Shown: in pieces, positions 11,719 to 24,214 of the stretch
Layout of the letters: each line of letters opens with the position of its first letter
Numbering within the stretch: position 1 is the first letter of the stretch
Source: Grammothele lineata
Lineage: Eukaryota; Basidiomycota; Agaricomycetes; Polyporales; Polyporaceae
Length of the DNA stretch: 64,000 nt
Assembly (NCBI GenBank): GCA_002150815.3
Contig: NDFF03000079.1
Span: forward strand, 1-64,000
Reading direction: 5' to 3'
Notes under the pieces: generated by a model
Seen by the model: only the letters and a program-made list of their open reading frames with translations
Told to the model about the DNA's origin: nothing
Database searches by the model: none
Made by a program: the position numbers and the translations under genes

Positions 11719-13519
11719 ATGAAGGCTGCCCGGGCCGGCACCCCTCCGCCTACACCAACCACCGCAGATGGGCCTCACTCTCGGAGAGATCCATCGGAGA
11801 GAAACTATAGGATACTCAATACTGAAGCACACACTTCGGTTGAGAGGTTACGCGCTGATAGAAGTCCGAAACGTAAACACGGAGACCTTCGAGTGGAAGA
11901 CTGTTCCAAGCGCGTTCGGTCGTCCGACCCTGGTAAGTGTCGTGAACATCTAGGCTTTCTCTATATTCAAGGCTTACTCAAATGACCGTATCGTAACTGA
12001 TGTGTTCTGTTTACTATGATACAGGAAGAAACGGTATGCCTTCTCTACCGACCAAAATTGGAGCGGGTGGTCAAGGCGTCTCAGCGACTGGCGAGATAGG
12101 TATGTCTCTGTGACTCATGAACTTTCTGGACTACCCTCATGGCATTTCTACTAGCTCCACATCTGCGAGTTGGCGCTCCGGCATTTACTGGAAAGCACTA
12201 CGAGTGGGCGTCCTCGGAGTCGGACTATGGTGTGTCTCATGTGGATTCCGTCAGGTTTTAGGATGTTACTGATACGCGTCCAGACGACGATACTGACACT
12301 CGTGAGACACCGTGCAGTGCGTTCACTGGTGCTCAAGGTATCGATGATTCAATGGCGGTTGACATCTCGGAGGACATGTTCAACGAGGAGATGAAGGACG
12401 TGCTCTCCCTGGGTGACGCAAGTTCGGAGTCTGATTCAGTCTCAGACATAGAATCTCGCTCAGAGTCAGATTCTGACTATGAAGACGCCGAATCTGAAGA
12501 AGATGTAATCAGCGTGCAAATACTAGCAGTTGATGGTGATGTGGATTCGAACGGGGATGATGAAGACGAGGACTATTACCCGGCCACAGACTCGACTCCT
12601 CTCGCTCTCGTGAAAGGAAAATGGACGAAACCTGCCCCATCTCCGCTCATAAAGTCTTTCACATCATACCATTCCGTTGAAGATGTCGACGGTACTCCTA
12701 CACCTTCCAGTAGACTTGGACCCGGAGCTCGCATCATCCCTATTGCGCGAGACGGAGAGATGTGGGTGGATCGTACCTACAACGCTAGGGCTGCGCTACT
12801 CAACCGCCTCCACCTTTTTGCGTACGCACTTTTATCCTCCTTCCACTGGATATTACGAGCCCTAACATTCAATAAATCATCTAAATAGTGCGGCATCTTC
12901 TGAAGACCCCAAGGCACAGGACCACGCCACTGAATACTTTGGCACCATCGAGCTTCCTATTCTTCCCCAACCCGACGAAGCCTTGCTGTTCTGTGGCACC
13001 CCTCCTGGTAACCCAAGCACGAAGTGGCAGGTTCTCCTGTCTCCGCATTCGCGGTATAGGTATACTAGCCAGCATCCTTCCGCTCCGCGAACAACATTCG
13101 GTCGCGATTTCTTCCATGGGCCTGACGCTCAAGCAACTTTGGTACCCAGAACGCGAAAGGCGGCGCAGAAAGAAGACTTGCACCTCCCTCGTTTTACTTT
13201 CGAGTTAAAGCTACACACACCAGCACCTATCTCATCCTCGTCTCAGTCTATATCGCCTACGGCGGGGATGTCCTCGGAATCAGCCGCTCACAAGTTCAAG
13301 ATCCAAACGGACAAGGACGCATTGAAGTTTTGGAGGACTCACAGCGCGGCCGTCTCCAAGCTTCGAGCTCGGAAACCCCGGCGCACTACGGATGCCATCG
13401 TTCGCCAGAATGATGGTGAGCCCAAAGAAGACTTGCGCTCTTTCCTGAACCAGTTCCCCGAGAACGTGAGAGCGGCATTGATCAGCAGTCGGGGACTACA
13501 AGACTGTCTTGAGGCGTAG
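11719..13519 (+). CDS. Cluster-family protein 2 (510 aa, function unknown)
   Basis: Exons 11719-11932, 12025-12099, 12155-12229, 12284-12821 and 12889-13519; phases 1,1,1,2. It starts with a Pro/Thr-rich segment and a bipartite basic region (PKRKHGD…SKRVR). Two 75-nt symmetrical mini-exons come next, then a long Ser/Asp/Glu tract (SESDSVSDIESRSESDSDYE), GKWTKPAPSPL (about 12622), LLFCGTPPGNP (about 12980), FGRDFFHGPDAQATLVPRT (about 13098-13154) and IQTDKDALKFWRTHS (about 13302-13346). It is the clearest full-length member and a good seed for a family profile. No enzymatic motif is visible. Nuclear location is inferred from composition only. Confidence 0.8.
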
Positions 13520-14055
13520 CCCAGTTGCTGAACTTCTGTATCGTGATCCATCCCATGTACTCTACTCTGTTGTTACTTATCTGCTCACCAACGAGGCTTA
13601 TCGTGTATTGTATCCCCCACGCGTGCTAGCATCGACGGTATTGTACCCCAGAGTCGCGTTTGCATGTGCTCGTGACAGTACGCGTTGAATCTGCCCTCTC
13701 TTGCATTATCCTGCTAGGAGTGCACACGAGTCTGCACTCGATAACAGTATGTTCACACTCAGAAGGAATGTGTTCGACTTCCAAGCCTGTTTGCCATTTT
13801 CTCATGGTATATGACGCATTGTTCTATCCATTCGGAATTGCAAGGATGCGAGGCTTTGTTGAATGTCACGTGTATCATTGGTTCTCCGTTGTGTCTACGC
13901 AATATTTCTCCCTCTCCATCTTGTCCAGGGAGCTCGCAGGCTCAACAGCGTACTCCAGCTGGGATATACCCTGCGTACTATCTCCTCTATTCTAGCCCCT
14001 CCCAAGACTGCGACCCCTCTCCACGTTAGCTCTAACCACCGCACCTTCGCCGTCC
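13520..14055. other. Intergenic between family members 2 and 3
   Basis: No gene seen. The spacer holds the 3' flank of one gene and the promoter region of the next, both on the plus strand. Confidence 0.5.
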
Positions 14056-15448
14056 ATGGTTCGAGGAGCTCGTCCACCCGGCGCTCATTCGAGAGCAGGC
14101 AACCGGAGCACAGACTCACAAGAGCGAGAAGTCATGAAGCATTCTCCTCACAGTCCCACTTTAATTCAGCATCAGAGCCACCACGATTATATGTCCACGA
14201 ACGCAACCACACCGGAGGGATACCAGAAGAGCAGGGTGGAGGGTGTCTCTAGTTCTCTGACTTCAGGTGAGACTCGCCACACGCACCAATTCTTGGAAAC
14301 GATTCTCATCAATTTTGGTAGATCTTCCAAGCGATGGTTGTCCTGCAACGAACATATATTCTCTGGCGAAAAGCGATCGTTCAGGTGCGTTTCTCTCTGA
14401 CCACCACAATTACGACCCCGACCGACCACTTGTTTGTACAGCATCTCCCTACGAATCCCGTCCTCTGCAAGCCCCGTCCCACTGCTCCATGGTGCCAAAT
14501 TACCACGTACAGCCCCAGTTATCCTCCGCACTTTCAGAGATTACCGAGGGTTCTCTCAAAGCACACACGGCTATGCTGGTGGCGAGATGCCGTGATGGAT
14601 ATGAGAACGGCACGACAGATCTCGCAAGCAAAGAACCTCTCATGCCTTGGAAAAGGTGGAAAAAACCAGGACCTTCTCCCTTGAGAAAAGTCTGCATCGC
14701 TGGGTTTGTGGGCGACGACGAAGAACCTGCTTTAGCCCAAGGGTCAGCGAGACGCATAGTGAAGATCAAACGAGATAAAGGACATCGGATACGTCCCAAC
14801 AACGTCTGTGCACAGATGTTTCGGTGGATGTTTGTCGCTCAGTGAGTCAAATAGCCAGCCATATTCACTTGTTTTGTAACGTTCTGATGTTTTACTTAAC
14901 ACAGCATGTGGATCTTTGGAGACGAAGAGCAAAAGAGGAAAGCGGAAGACGATATGGAGAGTATTGGTCCCGTCGAAGACCTGGATCATCGTGTCGTTTT
15001 ACTTGGGACCCCTCGGCAGGATAACTCCTCCAGATTTGTCCCGCTTCCACCTCAAGACCATTGGTCAGAGTACTGCTACTCGTCCCACTACCCGTCGCTT
15101 CCAAGCCCCATGTTCACAGAGGAAATCTTCCACGGCCCGCATTCTGCTTTCGAGCTCGTCCCCAGCACGTGGGCATCTGTACAGGCCGACGACGTAGAGA
15201 GGATCCGCATTTCTCTTCAGATCCGTCCGAGGCGCAAGATCAAGCGAGTATGCATCTGTAAGTATACTCGTCTAGGACCGTGCAAATGCCCGAGCGATAG
15301 GATGGGGCTCCTGCGTATGCACATCTACATATGGGCGGATCCCAGGGCATTGAAGCACTGGAGAGAGCAAGCGGAGATTGCTTTGGGACTGAAAAAGAGA
15401 AGAGATATCATCAGAGAAGTTGGAAAGGCATTCAAAGACCCTTGGTAG
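14056..15448 (+). CDS. Cluster-family protein 3 (405 aa, function unknown)
   Basis: Exons 14056-14266, 14322-14384, 14442-14841 and 14905-15448; phases 1,1,2, with one 63-nt symmetrical mini-exon. Conserved blocks in order: PWKRWKKPGPSPLRK (about 14641-14690), VVLLGTPRQD (about 14996), FTEEIFHGPHSAFELVPSTW (about 15115-15174) and IYIWADPRALKHWREQAEIA (about 15325-15384). The N-terminus is rich in Ser, His and Arg but lacks the clear KR…KR pair of members 1 and 2. A GTAAGT near 15257 inside the last exon was not used because the frame is open and the nearby AG would break it. Confidence 0.75.
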
Positions 15449-15929
15449 AATAAGGACTCCAATATCGCTGTAGTATACACCATGTGCGCTGAACAGACGT
15501 TATAAGACGGAGACGCTCTAATACATGCTCTAATATTACTCGGGTTGAAGCTGCTTATCAGACTGTGAGGCTACACTGCACAACGCATACTGCGACATCC
15601 AAAAATTTGCGTTCAACGCATTACCTCCATGTGGAATGGCTATCGATAACCGTGGCCAGACCCAAACGCCGCGCGTAAGGATGCGCGAAGAGGCCCCGAC
15701 CGATAGACGCTCTGTGCTCTAGGTTTGCTTCCTCCCACCGCGTACCCCCACTTCCCATCGTTTTCTGGGACCATTACAAGCACATTCAAGACAGCTCTAT
15801 TGCAGTAAACGGTACAGTACGTGTAATAGTATATGCCTCCAGACTCGCGAAGTTCCTGACCACCCATCAGTATCGAATCATCCTACTACCGGCATCGTTG
15901 TTCATAGAGTGCGTGCCTCCCCAAACGAG
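15449..15929. other. Intergenic
   Basis: No gene seen; contains the 3' flank of family gene 3 and the 5' flank of the F-box gene. Confidence 0.5.
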
Positions 15930-17214
15930 ATGATTCCACTAATGACTAACTTTGAGCAAGATATGAAAGGAGCAAGTAGAAGCATACAAAATCTGACGTT
16001 CCCTCTGGAGATATGGCGCAAAATCTTTGAAGAGGTCCAACCATCTTCTTTCCGCACGCCCCTCATCTACGTCTGCCGCGCTCTGTACGACGAAGCCCGA
16101 ATCACTCGATGTGAGGACATTCGCATCAATACTCACAGAAAGGCGTACCATTTCTATCGCGCCGTCCTCAAGACCCCACGCCTGGGTAGCTCTGTTCGGA
16201 ACCTAGTGGTCAACATCGCGACAGTGTGGGATGGCACGCAGGCCCCCGCGTTCACGGGGGCTTTCTTCTCCAAGCTCGTTAACCTGACCTCAATCCACAT
16301 CAACTTCTTCATGGAACGCACGCAATTTTGGATCGTTATGGAAACCTTCTGCTTCGATCCCCAATGGTTCCCAAACCTACGGACATTCGCGACGTCCATT
16401 CCGCTTGACCAGAGCCCCGGACTAGATGGATTCCTTGCAGCACACCCAAAGCTGTATCAGCTCATGATTGCAAAGGACAATATGCCCTCGACTCTACGCG
16501 CCAACGTGCCAAAATATCAAGGAGTCGACATCCCCGGATTGCGTGTGCTAACATGCACCTTCGACTTCCTCCGACGTACGCTCGCGATCGGCCCAGCGCT
16601 CGGGGCGCTCACACACCTCGGGATCCATCTGCTCACACGAGGCGAATTGGACGATGTTGCAGCTGGACTCGGCGGGCAGCTCATCAGCCTACGCCTGTGG
16701 TGCCCTACGGGACTGGGGTACGCCTTTGGAGGAGCTGCGTGGACAGTTGGCGACTTGGTGAAGCGGCTCCCCGTGTTGCGCGCTCTGTACATCGACATGA
16801 ACGTGGTGAGTGAGACATGGGCGTTCTTGTCTGTGCACGGCCCATTCGAGACGCGCCGTACTGACTACCCGCCTGCAGGGCTACGACGCGATAGACAAGA
16901 CGTGGGAGACGAGCGAAATCCCGATCAACTGGGAAGCTGCGCACAATTCTGCCGTGGTCTCCGCACGCCAGAACAAGGTTGGAATTGTGTGGACGGTTCA
17001 CTCGAGCTGCTCGTACCGAGACGCGAGGCAGAAAGGATGGCACAGTGTCGTACGGAAGAAGGCACAACGAGTGCTTGGGGAGTGGGCCAAGCACATCCAG
17101 TCTATAATAGCCCGCACGGAGACGAGTCCGGTGGGGCTGGTGTTCACACTGGATGGCAACGACGTTGTTGGGGAGCTGGTCCCAATGAGGGCTGGAGATT
17201 GGAAACGTGTATAG
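15930..17214 (+). CDS. F-box-like protein (403 aa)
   Basis: Two exons, 15930-16805 and 16879-17214, with a phase-0 intron of 73 nt. The first in-frame ATG is 15930; an upstream GTG at 15909 was not used. Residues about 20-55 (LTFPLEIWRKIFEEV…TPLIYVCRALYDEAR) fit a degenerate F-box of the kind abundant in Agaricomycetes. The following 300 residues have the spacing of irregular leucine-rich repeats (LVNLTSIHINF, FPNLRTFATSI, LISLRLW, LPVLRALYIDM). F-box proteins bind Skp1 through this motif and recruit substrates to an SCF ubiquitin ligase. The substrate is unknown. It sits inside the paralogue cluster without shared motifs. Confidence 0.75.
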
Positions 17215-17493
17215 ATGTTGTAGAATCCGTGACCTGTGTCGAGATGTAACTTTAGGAGGAAGGTATGGACGTATTGTATAGAAATCGATAGATCGAGAGG
17301 GTATGTTTTTCGCGAGACGAGAGATGGACTACAGAGAGACGACGCGATGGGAGAGGGATGCAGTACAGGAATGCGATGAGCACAGCGGTGTTACGAGGGA
17401 AGAAAACCTGAAAGTAAACAGAGGACTGTACACAGATGTGTATGTAGGAAGTGGGTCCTTGTACCACGACGATGCAACTCGAAACATACCCAC

Positions 17494-18384
17494 TCAAGCC
17501 AAGACAGGCTCAGGCATGACGCAAACACCGAAGTCAAAGCCCTCCTCTTCGGCGCACCCAGCGAGCCTGAGCTTCTTCACAGGTCTGATGGAAGGCTGAA
17601 CGTTAGTGAAAGAATCGAGACGAGAACACTGAGTCAACGTACGGCACGTTGTCCCACTCCGTTTCGAAGCCCCGAGACTAGTAAGACACGTTAGACAGCG
17701 AGAACAAAAGTGAGGGATTGCACGCACCTCGATGCCAACTGTCTTATCGTACGGAGGGGCGCGGAATTTCTTCGACCGCGCAAAGGCGCGACGGGCAGGG
17801 GACTTCTTAGGGAGACCCCGCTGAGGGCTCTCCATATCGATGTCGAGGCTCAGCCCAGGGGATGAGGAGAGGGCGAACGGGTTGACTTCGTCAATCGCGC
17901 TGGAGGCCGTGACCTTGCGAAGATCGTGAGCCACGGGGAGATGGCTGGAACGGCGTAGTCATACCTCGTCAAGCGCGATCGGGAAATCGAGGTCGAGTTG
18001 CCCCTTCGAGATGCAACGCGAGAAGGTGCGCTTGAGGGATCGAGGGCTAGCGAGATCGATGGGGATGTCTTCTGAGACTCGCGAACGTGTCGGAGTGCTG
18101 AACGTTGCCTTGAGCTCATCGAAGGAAAGGCCGTGCGCAATGTCCGTGAACTGGAAGGCAGGGGTAGCTGAGGAGAACGAGGTGGTCAGGCCCGCTGGAG
18201 CGCCGTGCGCGTCGAGGGCGGGTGCTGGGGCTGTTAGAGGGTCCAGGAGTGGTCAAAACGCGGGCTATTCATCGCACGAACGCAACGGCGTACCTTTTCC
18301 GAGACCACAACCACTCGCAGCGACCTTGGGACCGAGGGTCGTGGCGGGACGACAACGGGTCGTTGCGTTCAGAACTGCGCGCAT
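17494..18384 (-). CDS. Five-exon hypothetical protein (227 aa)
   Basis: Minus-strand exons 18384-18294, 18230-17965, 17913-17728, 17677-17639 and 17595-17494 join in frame (phases 1,0,0,0) from an ATG to a TGA. The N-terminus (MRAVLNATTRCRPATTLGPK) is followed by Ala/Thr/Ser-rich sequence. After that come IAHGLSFDELKATFSTPTRS, SPRSLKRTFSRCISKGQ, an SPxR-type stretch (LPKKSPARRAFARSKKF) and a C-terminal RPVKKLRLAGCAEEEGF. No family is recognised. The serine/proline and lysine/arginine patches resemble a phosphorylated nuclear regulator, but that is only an impression. It lies tail-to-tail with the F-box gene upstream and lacks the cluster-family motifs and phase pattern. Confidence 0.65.
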
Positions 18385-20320
18385 CGGATTGATCGAGGAT
18401 GTTCTAGAAGTCTTGATTATGAAAAGATGTCGGGTGAGACGATGCGGCGCAGGTCCGGGAGGAGACGAGAGTGGTGGTAGGTGAACGTGATAGAGAGGGA
18501 GTCCCGGCCCTTTTGTTGCTCGATCGGACGGGCGTTTGTGCCTCCAGGAACTTCCACGCCACAGTACTCGTAAGGACGTAAGGTTCGAGCGCTAGCCGCC
18601 TCTATGGTTGGCCTGAGCACAAGCCATGTCAGCTCGTTGGAAGTTATCCCGTCAACTATTCTTACTGAACGATATGTTGGGTCGTCATCCCCTCTCAAGA
18701 GCAGACGACACCAGGGCGCGAATGATTGTCCGGGGCTGGGACCGAGGCGATATCCCAGCGGACGCGCGGCATCGAAGCCTGTGGTATGCTTCTGAGCTCT
18801 AAGTCTGCAGCTATCACGACGCGCACAGACGTAAACGATCTGAAGGGGATCCGCAGGCGGACATGCTACGGGCCGCTCCTGCTTCACGAGTCAGCGCACG
18901 CGGCAGGGCTCATGAAGAAGACGCTCACCATGCTGTAATAAAACGGTGATGAGAGGACTATGGCCGGGCACGCTCAGGCTCATCATGATAATACGGAGCC
19001 ACGAGAGCATGTGCGAAGTTATCGAACAACTGCAGTAGGATTGTCTGTAACGTAAAGAACATAACCAACGAAGGGCTGAGACCTCGTACCCGTGGTTCTC
19101 AGAAGGCATGTGAAAGCGTGCGTATCCTCCGCCGGGTGTAAGCGTACGATGGCTACACGGCAATGAAGCTCACTGGCCGCAGCTAGGTCAGCATGGACGA
19201 CAGTCAAGCGTTTGACGGGATAGTGCAGGACGAACTGCTCAGGAATGTCAGCCGGGAACGTGCCTCATGCGCCTCGCATGGCTTCGTTCTCAACCCTCAT
19301 CACACTCTCTGTATGTGCTCGTTTGCTCCCCTCTCATGGACAACGCCTCTTTCCTCAGTCGAAAACCATCTCTGCGGGAGTGCTCACAGCTATAATCTCA
19401 GAATCCAGCTTGGGCTCGACGGCGGCGAGTGTCTGATAGGCGACATACCACGAATTGGTCCCCGCTCATAACAACTGTCCCACGATAAACAGACAAGCCG
19501 AGATCGCCTAAGACACGAATGATGTTTCTATTCTCATCTCTTCTGCAACGCGGCTTTGCTTGTGGGGTTGCTCTATATTCACGCTGTGCTTCGTCGGAAT
19601 CCTCGGCAAGCTTGAGACAGATCGACCGGCGTCCATTGCAGCAAGTCATTGATGCTAGTGGGGAACTTGAGGCGCATTCACGGAGCAGTTGGGGGTAAGC
19701 AGAGACGGCAACAAGAACGGGGACGAGAATGAGAAGTTCGTCCTCGGTCGCTTTCCCATGGGCGTCCGTTCCCCGAGTCACGAAAATTAGTTTTAAACGT
19801 CGTAGCCAAACATCCAAAAATGGTCAGTGACGTCACTACAATCCGATGGCCCATAACACGTTCTGCTGTGGCAGAGGTGTTTCTTGTGACCCGTCAACAT
19901 ATGACTCACAGAACTTTATGACTCACCTGAGTGTCTACTGGTGCTCACAGAGTCTGTCCGCGTTGCTCCTGTCTCGATTCCCTTGCGAGACCATTTGTTG
20001 AGTACTCTCTGAAACTCGCCTTTACAAGCAATGGTCATTCTACGTAGCCTGAGATTACTGTTGTCAAATTTAGAATGCAACGGAACGTACATAGAGGTGG
20101 ATACTGTAAGAGACGAAGTGTCGACCGCGCGCGCAATTGTCCCACAAATGCTTAGGTAAGCGGCGGATTCGCGGTTCAAAGCAGCACGTGTTTTCACGCG
20201 ACATTTCGACTGAGTCCACCCTCCCATACACTGCACCATCCAGTCTTTAGTCACTCCACCACGGTGTCTTGATTCTCTCCCTATCTCTTTCCGTATCATT
20301 TCATACGCATCCCGAAATCA
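18385..20320. other. Gene-poor interval with protein-like fragments
   Basis: No complete gene could be assembled. Two minus-strand stretches read like coding sequence but lack joinable neighbours: about 18420-18680 and 19440-19820 (including RVLGDLGLSVYRGTVVMSG). They may be remnants or unresolved exons. Confidence 0.35.
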
Positions 20321-21934
20321 ATGCCGTGCTGCAAACCTACTGCGCCACTTGACCCAGCCACACTCTCAGCGCATCTTCCTCAGAAGGAAGGAAAAAATGG
20401 AGTTCATTCTTCGGGAAGAACCGACGGGCTGGGCTGGAAACATGACGGAGGATGCGCAAAAGAGAACCGAAGGCGACTCAAGACCCATCCGTGTACGTCT
20501 TGCCCTTGACCACCCATGCTTCCACGCTCAATACCATGACTTTCGTTCCCTCAGACGGCGACTGCTACAACGCTTCGCGTGATTCGTCTTTGAGATCTGC
20601 GATGCACAATCGTCGACAGGCTCTGCGCTCACATCTGGACGAGCTGAAAGCTTACCGTGTGGAAGGTGGCCGGCGGTTACCCGACGAACTTGGAATTGGA
20701 AACGAGGTTGTGCCGCTCAGAATGCTATACGTTGTACAAAGAAAAGGTGAGATTTAGCTTTCATATCAGCTCTATCTACCATGACTCTGATTATCTGGAA
20801 GCTTTGTTTAATATTCAGGTCTCAACGCAAGCCGCGATGCCGCGACCCTCCCTCGGTACGTACAGAGCTAACGAAACGCCTGGTTCTTATAACTTACGAT
20901 ATCTTTGAATCGTTCAATGAAGGTCAATGGAATGAGTACTTCGGGTGGATTCAGAGCGAGCGAGACAAAACCGCGCTGCGTCACCGCTCGGAGGAACTTC
21001 GTAGACCTGTTCTGGGGCCGCTGAAGCCTCGTGAAATTCGGATTGTGTATGTGCAGAAGGTTCCGCCTCCAAAGCCTTCATCTCCTCTGGCGAACAGCAC
21101 AAGCACGCATCTCAAACCACTCTCCCATGACTTACGTCAACCGCGCTTTACGGGGTTTAGGAGGGGAAAGAAGCCTACGCAGCGTCGACTGCTTCCATAT
21201 TTGTTGAAGACGCGGGCGATCCGGTATGCGGGTTTGGATTAAATTCATGAAGCGTACTAATCTTCCTCGTTCACGTTAGATTCTCTGAAGACAAATCCCA
21301 TCAATTTCAGTTACCGCCGTTTTACCAATGGCGATTGGAAGACCCTCGCCCGTTCGAGCTGCACGGTACCCCCGCTGATATCCATAAAGATCCCGTTCCA
21401 AAAAGAAGAGGCAACCTCACACCACCCTTCAGCCCATACTCCTACGCGGCATCTCCTCTAGTTCGAAGAATCCTCGGACACCGTCCGGATGAGCCCCTCT
21501 CCCACACCTTATTCCTCGGATCACCCGAAGTCCGCCCCACGACACTCATACGGTGCGATCCGGATGGAAAAACTGTGCGCCATCTCAGAAGCTTCAATTT
21601 CGGTCTTCAGAGCTACCTCATACTGCTCGTTCCTCTCGCTGAGAAAATTCGAGCTCTATTGGAAAAACTGCCCGAAAAAGAGGTCTTCAACAAGAGGGAC
21701 ATAGACTCGATCCATACCGTCCGCATGGGGGAGCTCAGATACCCATTTGTCCGCCTGAACGTGTTTCCAAGCGCGACCGCTATCAACAACTGGGTCGCCC
21801 ACGCCGAGGTTGGGAAGGAGATTATGCGGAAATGGAACGACAGCTACGAGCGTTCGCGTTTCCCGGGGCTGCTCCGCGCTACTTCGTTACAGTGGGCCAA
21901 GTCAGTTCTCAAGCAAGGTGATATCGTGAGATAG
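20321..21934 (+). CDS. Cluster-family protein 4 (447 aa, function unknown)
   Basis: Exons 20321-20492, 20555-20746, 20832-20855, 20933-21233 and 21280-21934; phases 1,1,1,2. Exon 3 would be only 24 nt; its acceptor (CAACGCAAG) was picked because the nearer one, CAG at about 20820, puts the next exon out of frame. Conserved blocks: FELHGTPADIHKD (about 21355), SHTLFLGSPEVRPTTLIR (about 21498-21551) and LNVFPSATAINNWVAHAE (about 21756-21809). The N-terminal basic segment KENRRRLK is shorter than in members 1, 2, 10 and 13. The block order matches member 3 closely, but identity is low. Confidence 0.65.
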
Positions 21935-22272
21935 ATTACGTACTTGAATCTTGATGTAGGGATTGCGGCGAAGGGAATGCGGTAATACAGGATATGCCAA
22001 TGGAGCCCTCATTCTCAATAATTTGCTTGTAATGAACACTAGCTTATCACGAATAGTCTTCGTGCGCGACATTGTTCTGAGTATCACAATCCCCATTGTT
22101 CTGTGCCCAGCACGAGCGCTTCGCGTCGCCCGACAGTGGCTGAGTGACGGGAACTCGCTTAACAGATCCATAGATATCACTCGACCACCAATTCGTTCCA
22201 CCTCCTTTGTATCCCTACCACTCAGCACATCTTTTCCGTCACACCGCGGTACCTTCTAACAGTAGACGCAAC
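21935..22272. other. Short intergenic spacer
   Basis: 338 bases with no gene; the likely promoter of the next family member. Confidence 0.5.
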
Positions 22273-23672
22273 ATGGCAACCTGCGGCCCACTCAAGGTCC
22301 GCTTGGCCGGCAGAGCGAACCGCCCGCTGGAACCGGCTTTGACCACCCTCACGTATAGCTTTCGACACGAACAGCGAACAGGACTCCGAGCTTTAGTGCT
22401 TCTTCTTCACCGCGTTAAGTACGAAGGTACGTGAAGTATATTACGGTTTGTGAGCTTCAAGGTGACGAGAAGTGTCTTTGTTGTACTACTTGGCTGGACA
22501 GATGCACGTGCTCGGGAGGGCGCAGCCTGGCTAGATGAAGAGCGTTTTGCGTATGAGTACTGGAGAAGGCCTCGTATGTTCTGCTGTCGTTGTATGTTTT
22601 CTCCCGTGTGGACTCATATGAATACAGTGCGCATGCCATCTTTTTCCTCCCAGGAACTACGGGAGTACATTCAGGAGCGCATAGATAACGAGGGCATCGA
22701 GGGTGCGTATCGGCGCCATAGACTTGGAGCAGTGTTTGATACTCTCGAGTGTAGCTATGGTTCCACCAACGCCCCAGAACAGCCCTACTAAGAACAAGAA
22801 ACACAAGAAGAGGACCTCGTGTGAAAAGCCTACACTCGTAGCTCAAGGGAGTACCCCTTCGTTAGAGAAGCCGGTTACGGCTGGTCCCCATGATGTCTCA
22901 CAAGGAGCCTCAGGTACGCCTAGCAGCTATTCTTCAGGACCGCCGTTTATAATGTCTAAATTGTTGGAAAGTAGCACACCAACCCTCACGCCCTTCCACG
23001 TCAGCACCCCCAGCTGAACGCGAGAAACCGAGGTCGACACCGAAGAATTCAGTGCCGTTCACGTCCACTGAGCCGCTGGAGAAGGGTATCTACCCACCCA
23101 GCGCAGGCAACTCCTATCCTCAGAATACTTCCTACTCAGCGTCGCCTGAAAAGGGATCTGGCACCTCCTACTCGGCTTCGAGCTTCTCTTCTCTCTCTCC
23201 CCGGCAACAGGAGGAGCTGAAGGTCGTCCGTGACTACATCCAGCGACGCTCACAAGGGGCGGTATGGGAGTCCACTACCAGTCAAGGCCTCGACATCCGC
23301 GACGTTGAATCCGAGTTTCCTTTGCACGTAAACTTCAAGGCCTATCTCTGTGAGAAGGCGTAAGTAATTCGACCTCATACGTTGACTCGCTTTCAGTACC
23401 CTCATCGTCCACTCGACAGCATCAACAAGGTCTGCTCAGAACTGGACATTGCTCCCCCATTTGGCGCAAGGCCCGCCACATTGGAGGACGACGTCGAAAC
23501 TTATCCCGGCGTCGCCAGGGTCGCAGAGGAAGGGAAGCTAATGCCAGTCGTTGCTGCAACCGATGTGTCTGCACAGCACACTCTGCGTAGACTCCGCCAT
23601 GAGCTTAATATCTCGCGCGATCAAGATGAGCAGGTTTACACCGTGGCGGAGCTCATGAAGAAGGGCGTTTGA
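22273..23672 (+). CDS. Cluster-family protein 5, subgroup B (355 aa, function unknown)
   Basis: Six exons: 22273-22426, 22502-22573, 22628-22702, 22755-22913, 23005-23359 and 23420-23672; phases 1,1,1,1,2. Exons of 72 and 75 nt are symmetrical mini-exons. A basic patch (NKKHKKR) lies in exon 4. The C-terminal half aligns with member 12: KVVRDYIQRRSQ…WESTTSQG here against DMVKAYTERWAS…LESTYWQG there. Then EKA|INKVCSELDIAPP matches EQA|IRTACAALRIAPP, with the intron at the same codon and phase. The C-terminal helix is VAATDVSAQHTLRRLRHE (about 23557-23610). The last acceptor (CGACAG at 23419) is the only nearby one that restores the frame. Confidence 0.75.
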
Positions 23673-24214
23673 GGAAGTTGTATCACGACGACATTTTGAA
23701 TGCTGTTCTCGTTCGTTCTAGGCGCCTATATTAAATCTGTAGCCATCTCTTTGTACGTGGAATAGCTGGGATTCTATGGATTAATATGTATGACGACGAT
23801 GCTTGTCGGCCTATGTGCAACTTGCGTCTCGTTCGTCCCATTCCGTACTGTCCCCATTGTCCGCCACTCGATTATCGGCAGGGATATAATGTTTTCAGCG
23901 ATACGGTGTACAATAGCTCATGGAGTGAGATATTGAACCTAATCTATGTATGCTATTCCATTGTTCGTGTGTTATGTAACGAGCAGTTGTGCACAAAGTG
24001 TGCCAAACAGCGGCACTCGCGCTCACGTGTTTGTCGCGACCGTAGAGGGAACATCGTGAAAGTCGCGTCCTAGCGCCTTTGCTCTCTCTCTCTAACGTCT
24101 ACGTCCCCTTCACGACCTCCCTCCTATACCCAGCCTATACCGCACTTGATCACACCGCTTTTGCATTCTTCAACCTCTCCCATTCCATTACACATCCTAT
24201 TCGAACGCTTCACG
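23673..24214. other. Intergenic
   Basis: An open frame at 23788-24073 has several Cys pairs (CNLRLVRPIPYCPHC) but AT-rich, unspliced context; I do not regard it as a gene. Confidence 0.4.

Noticed and set aside
23788..24073. Cys-rich small frame resembling a zinc finger
   Set aside because: Cysteine spacing fits no known finger and flanks are AT-rich and unspliced.
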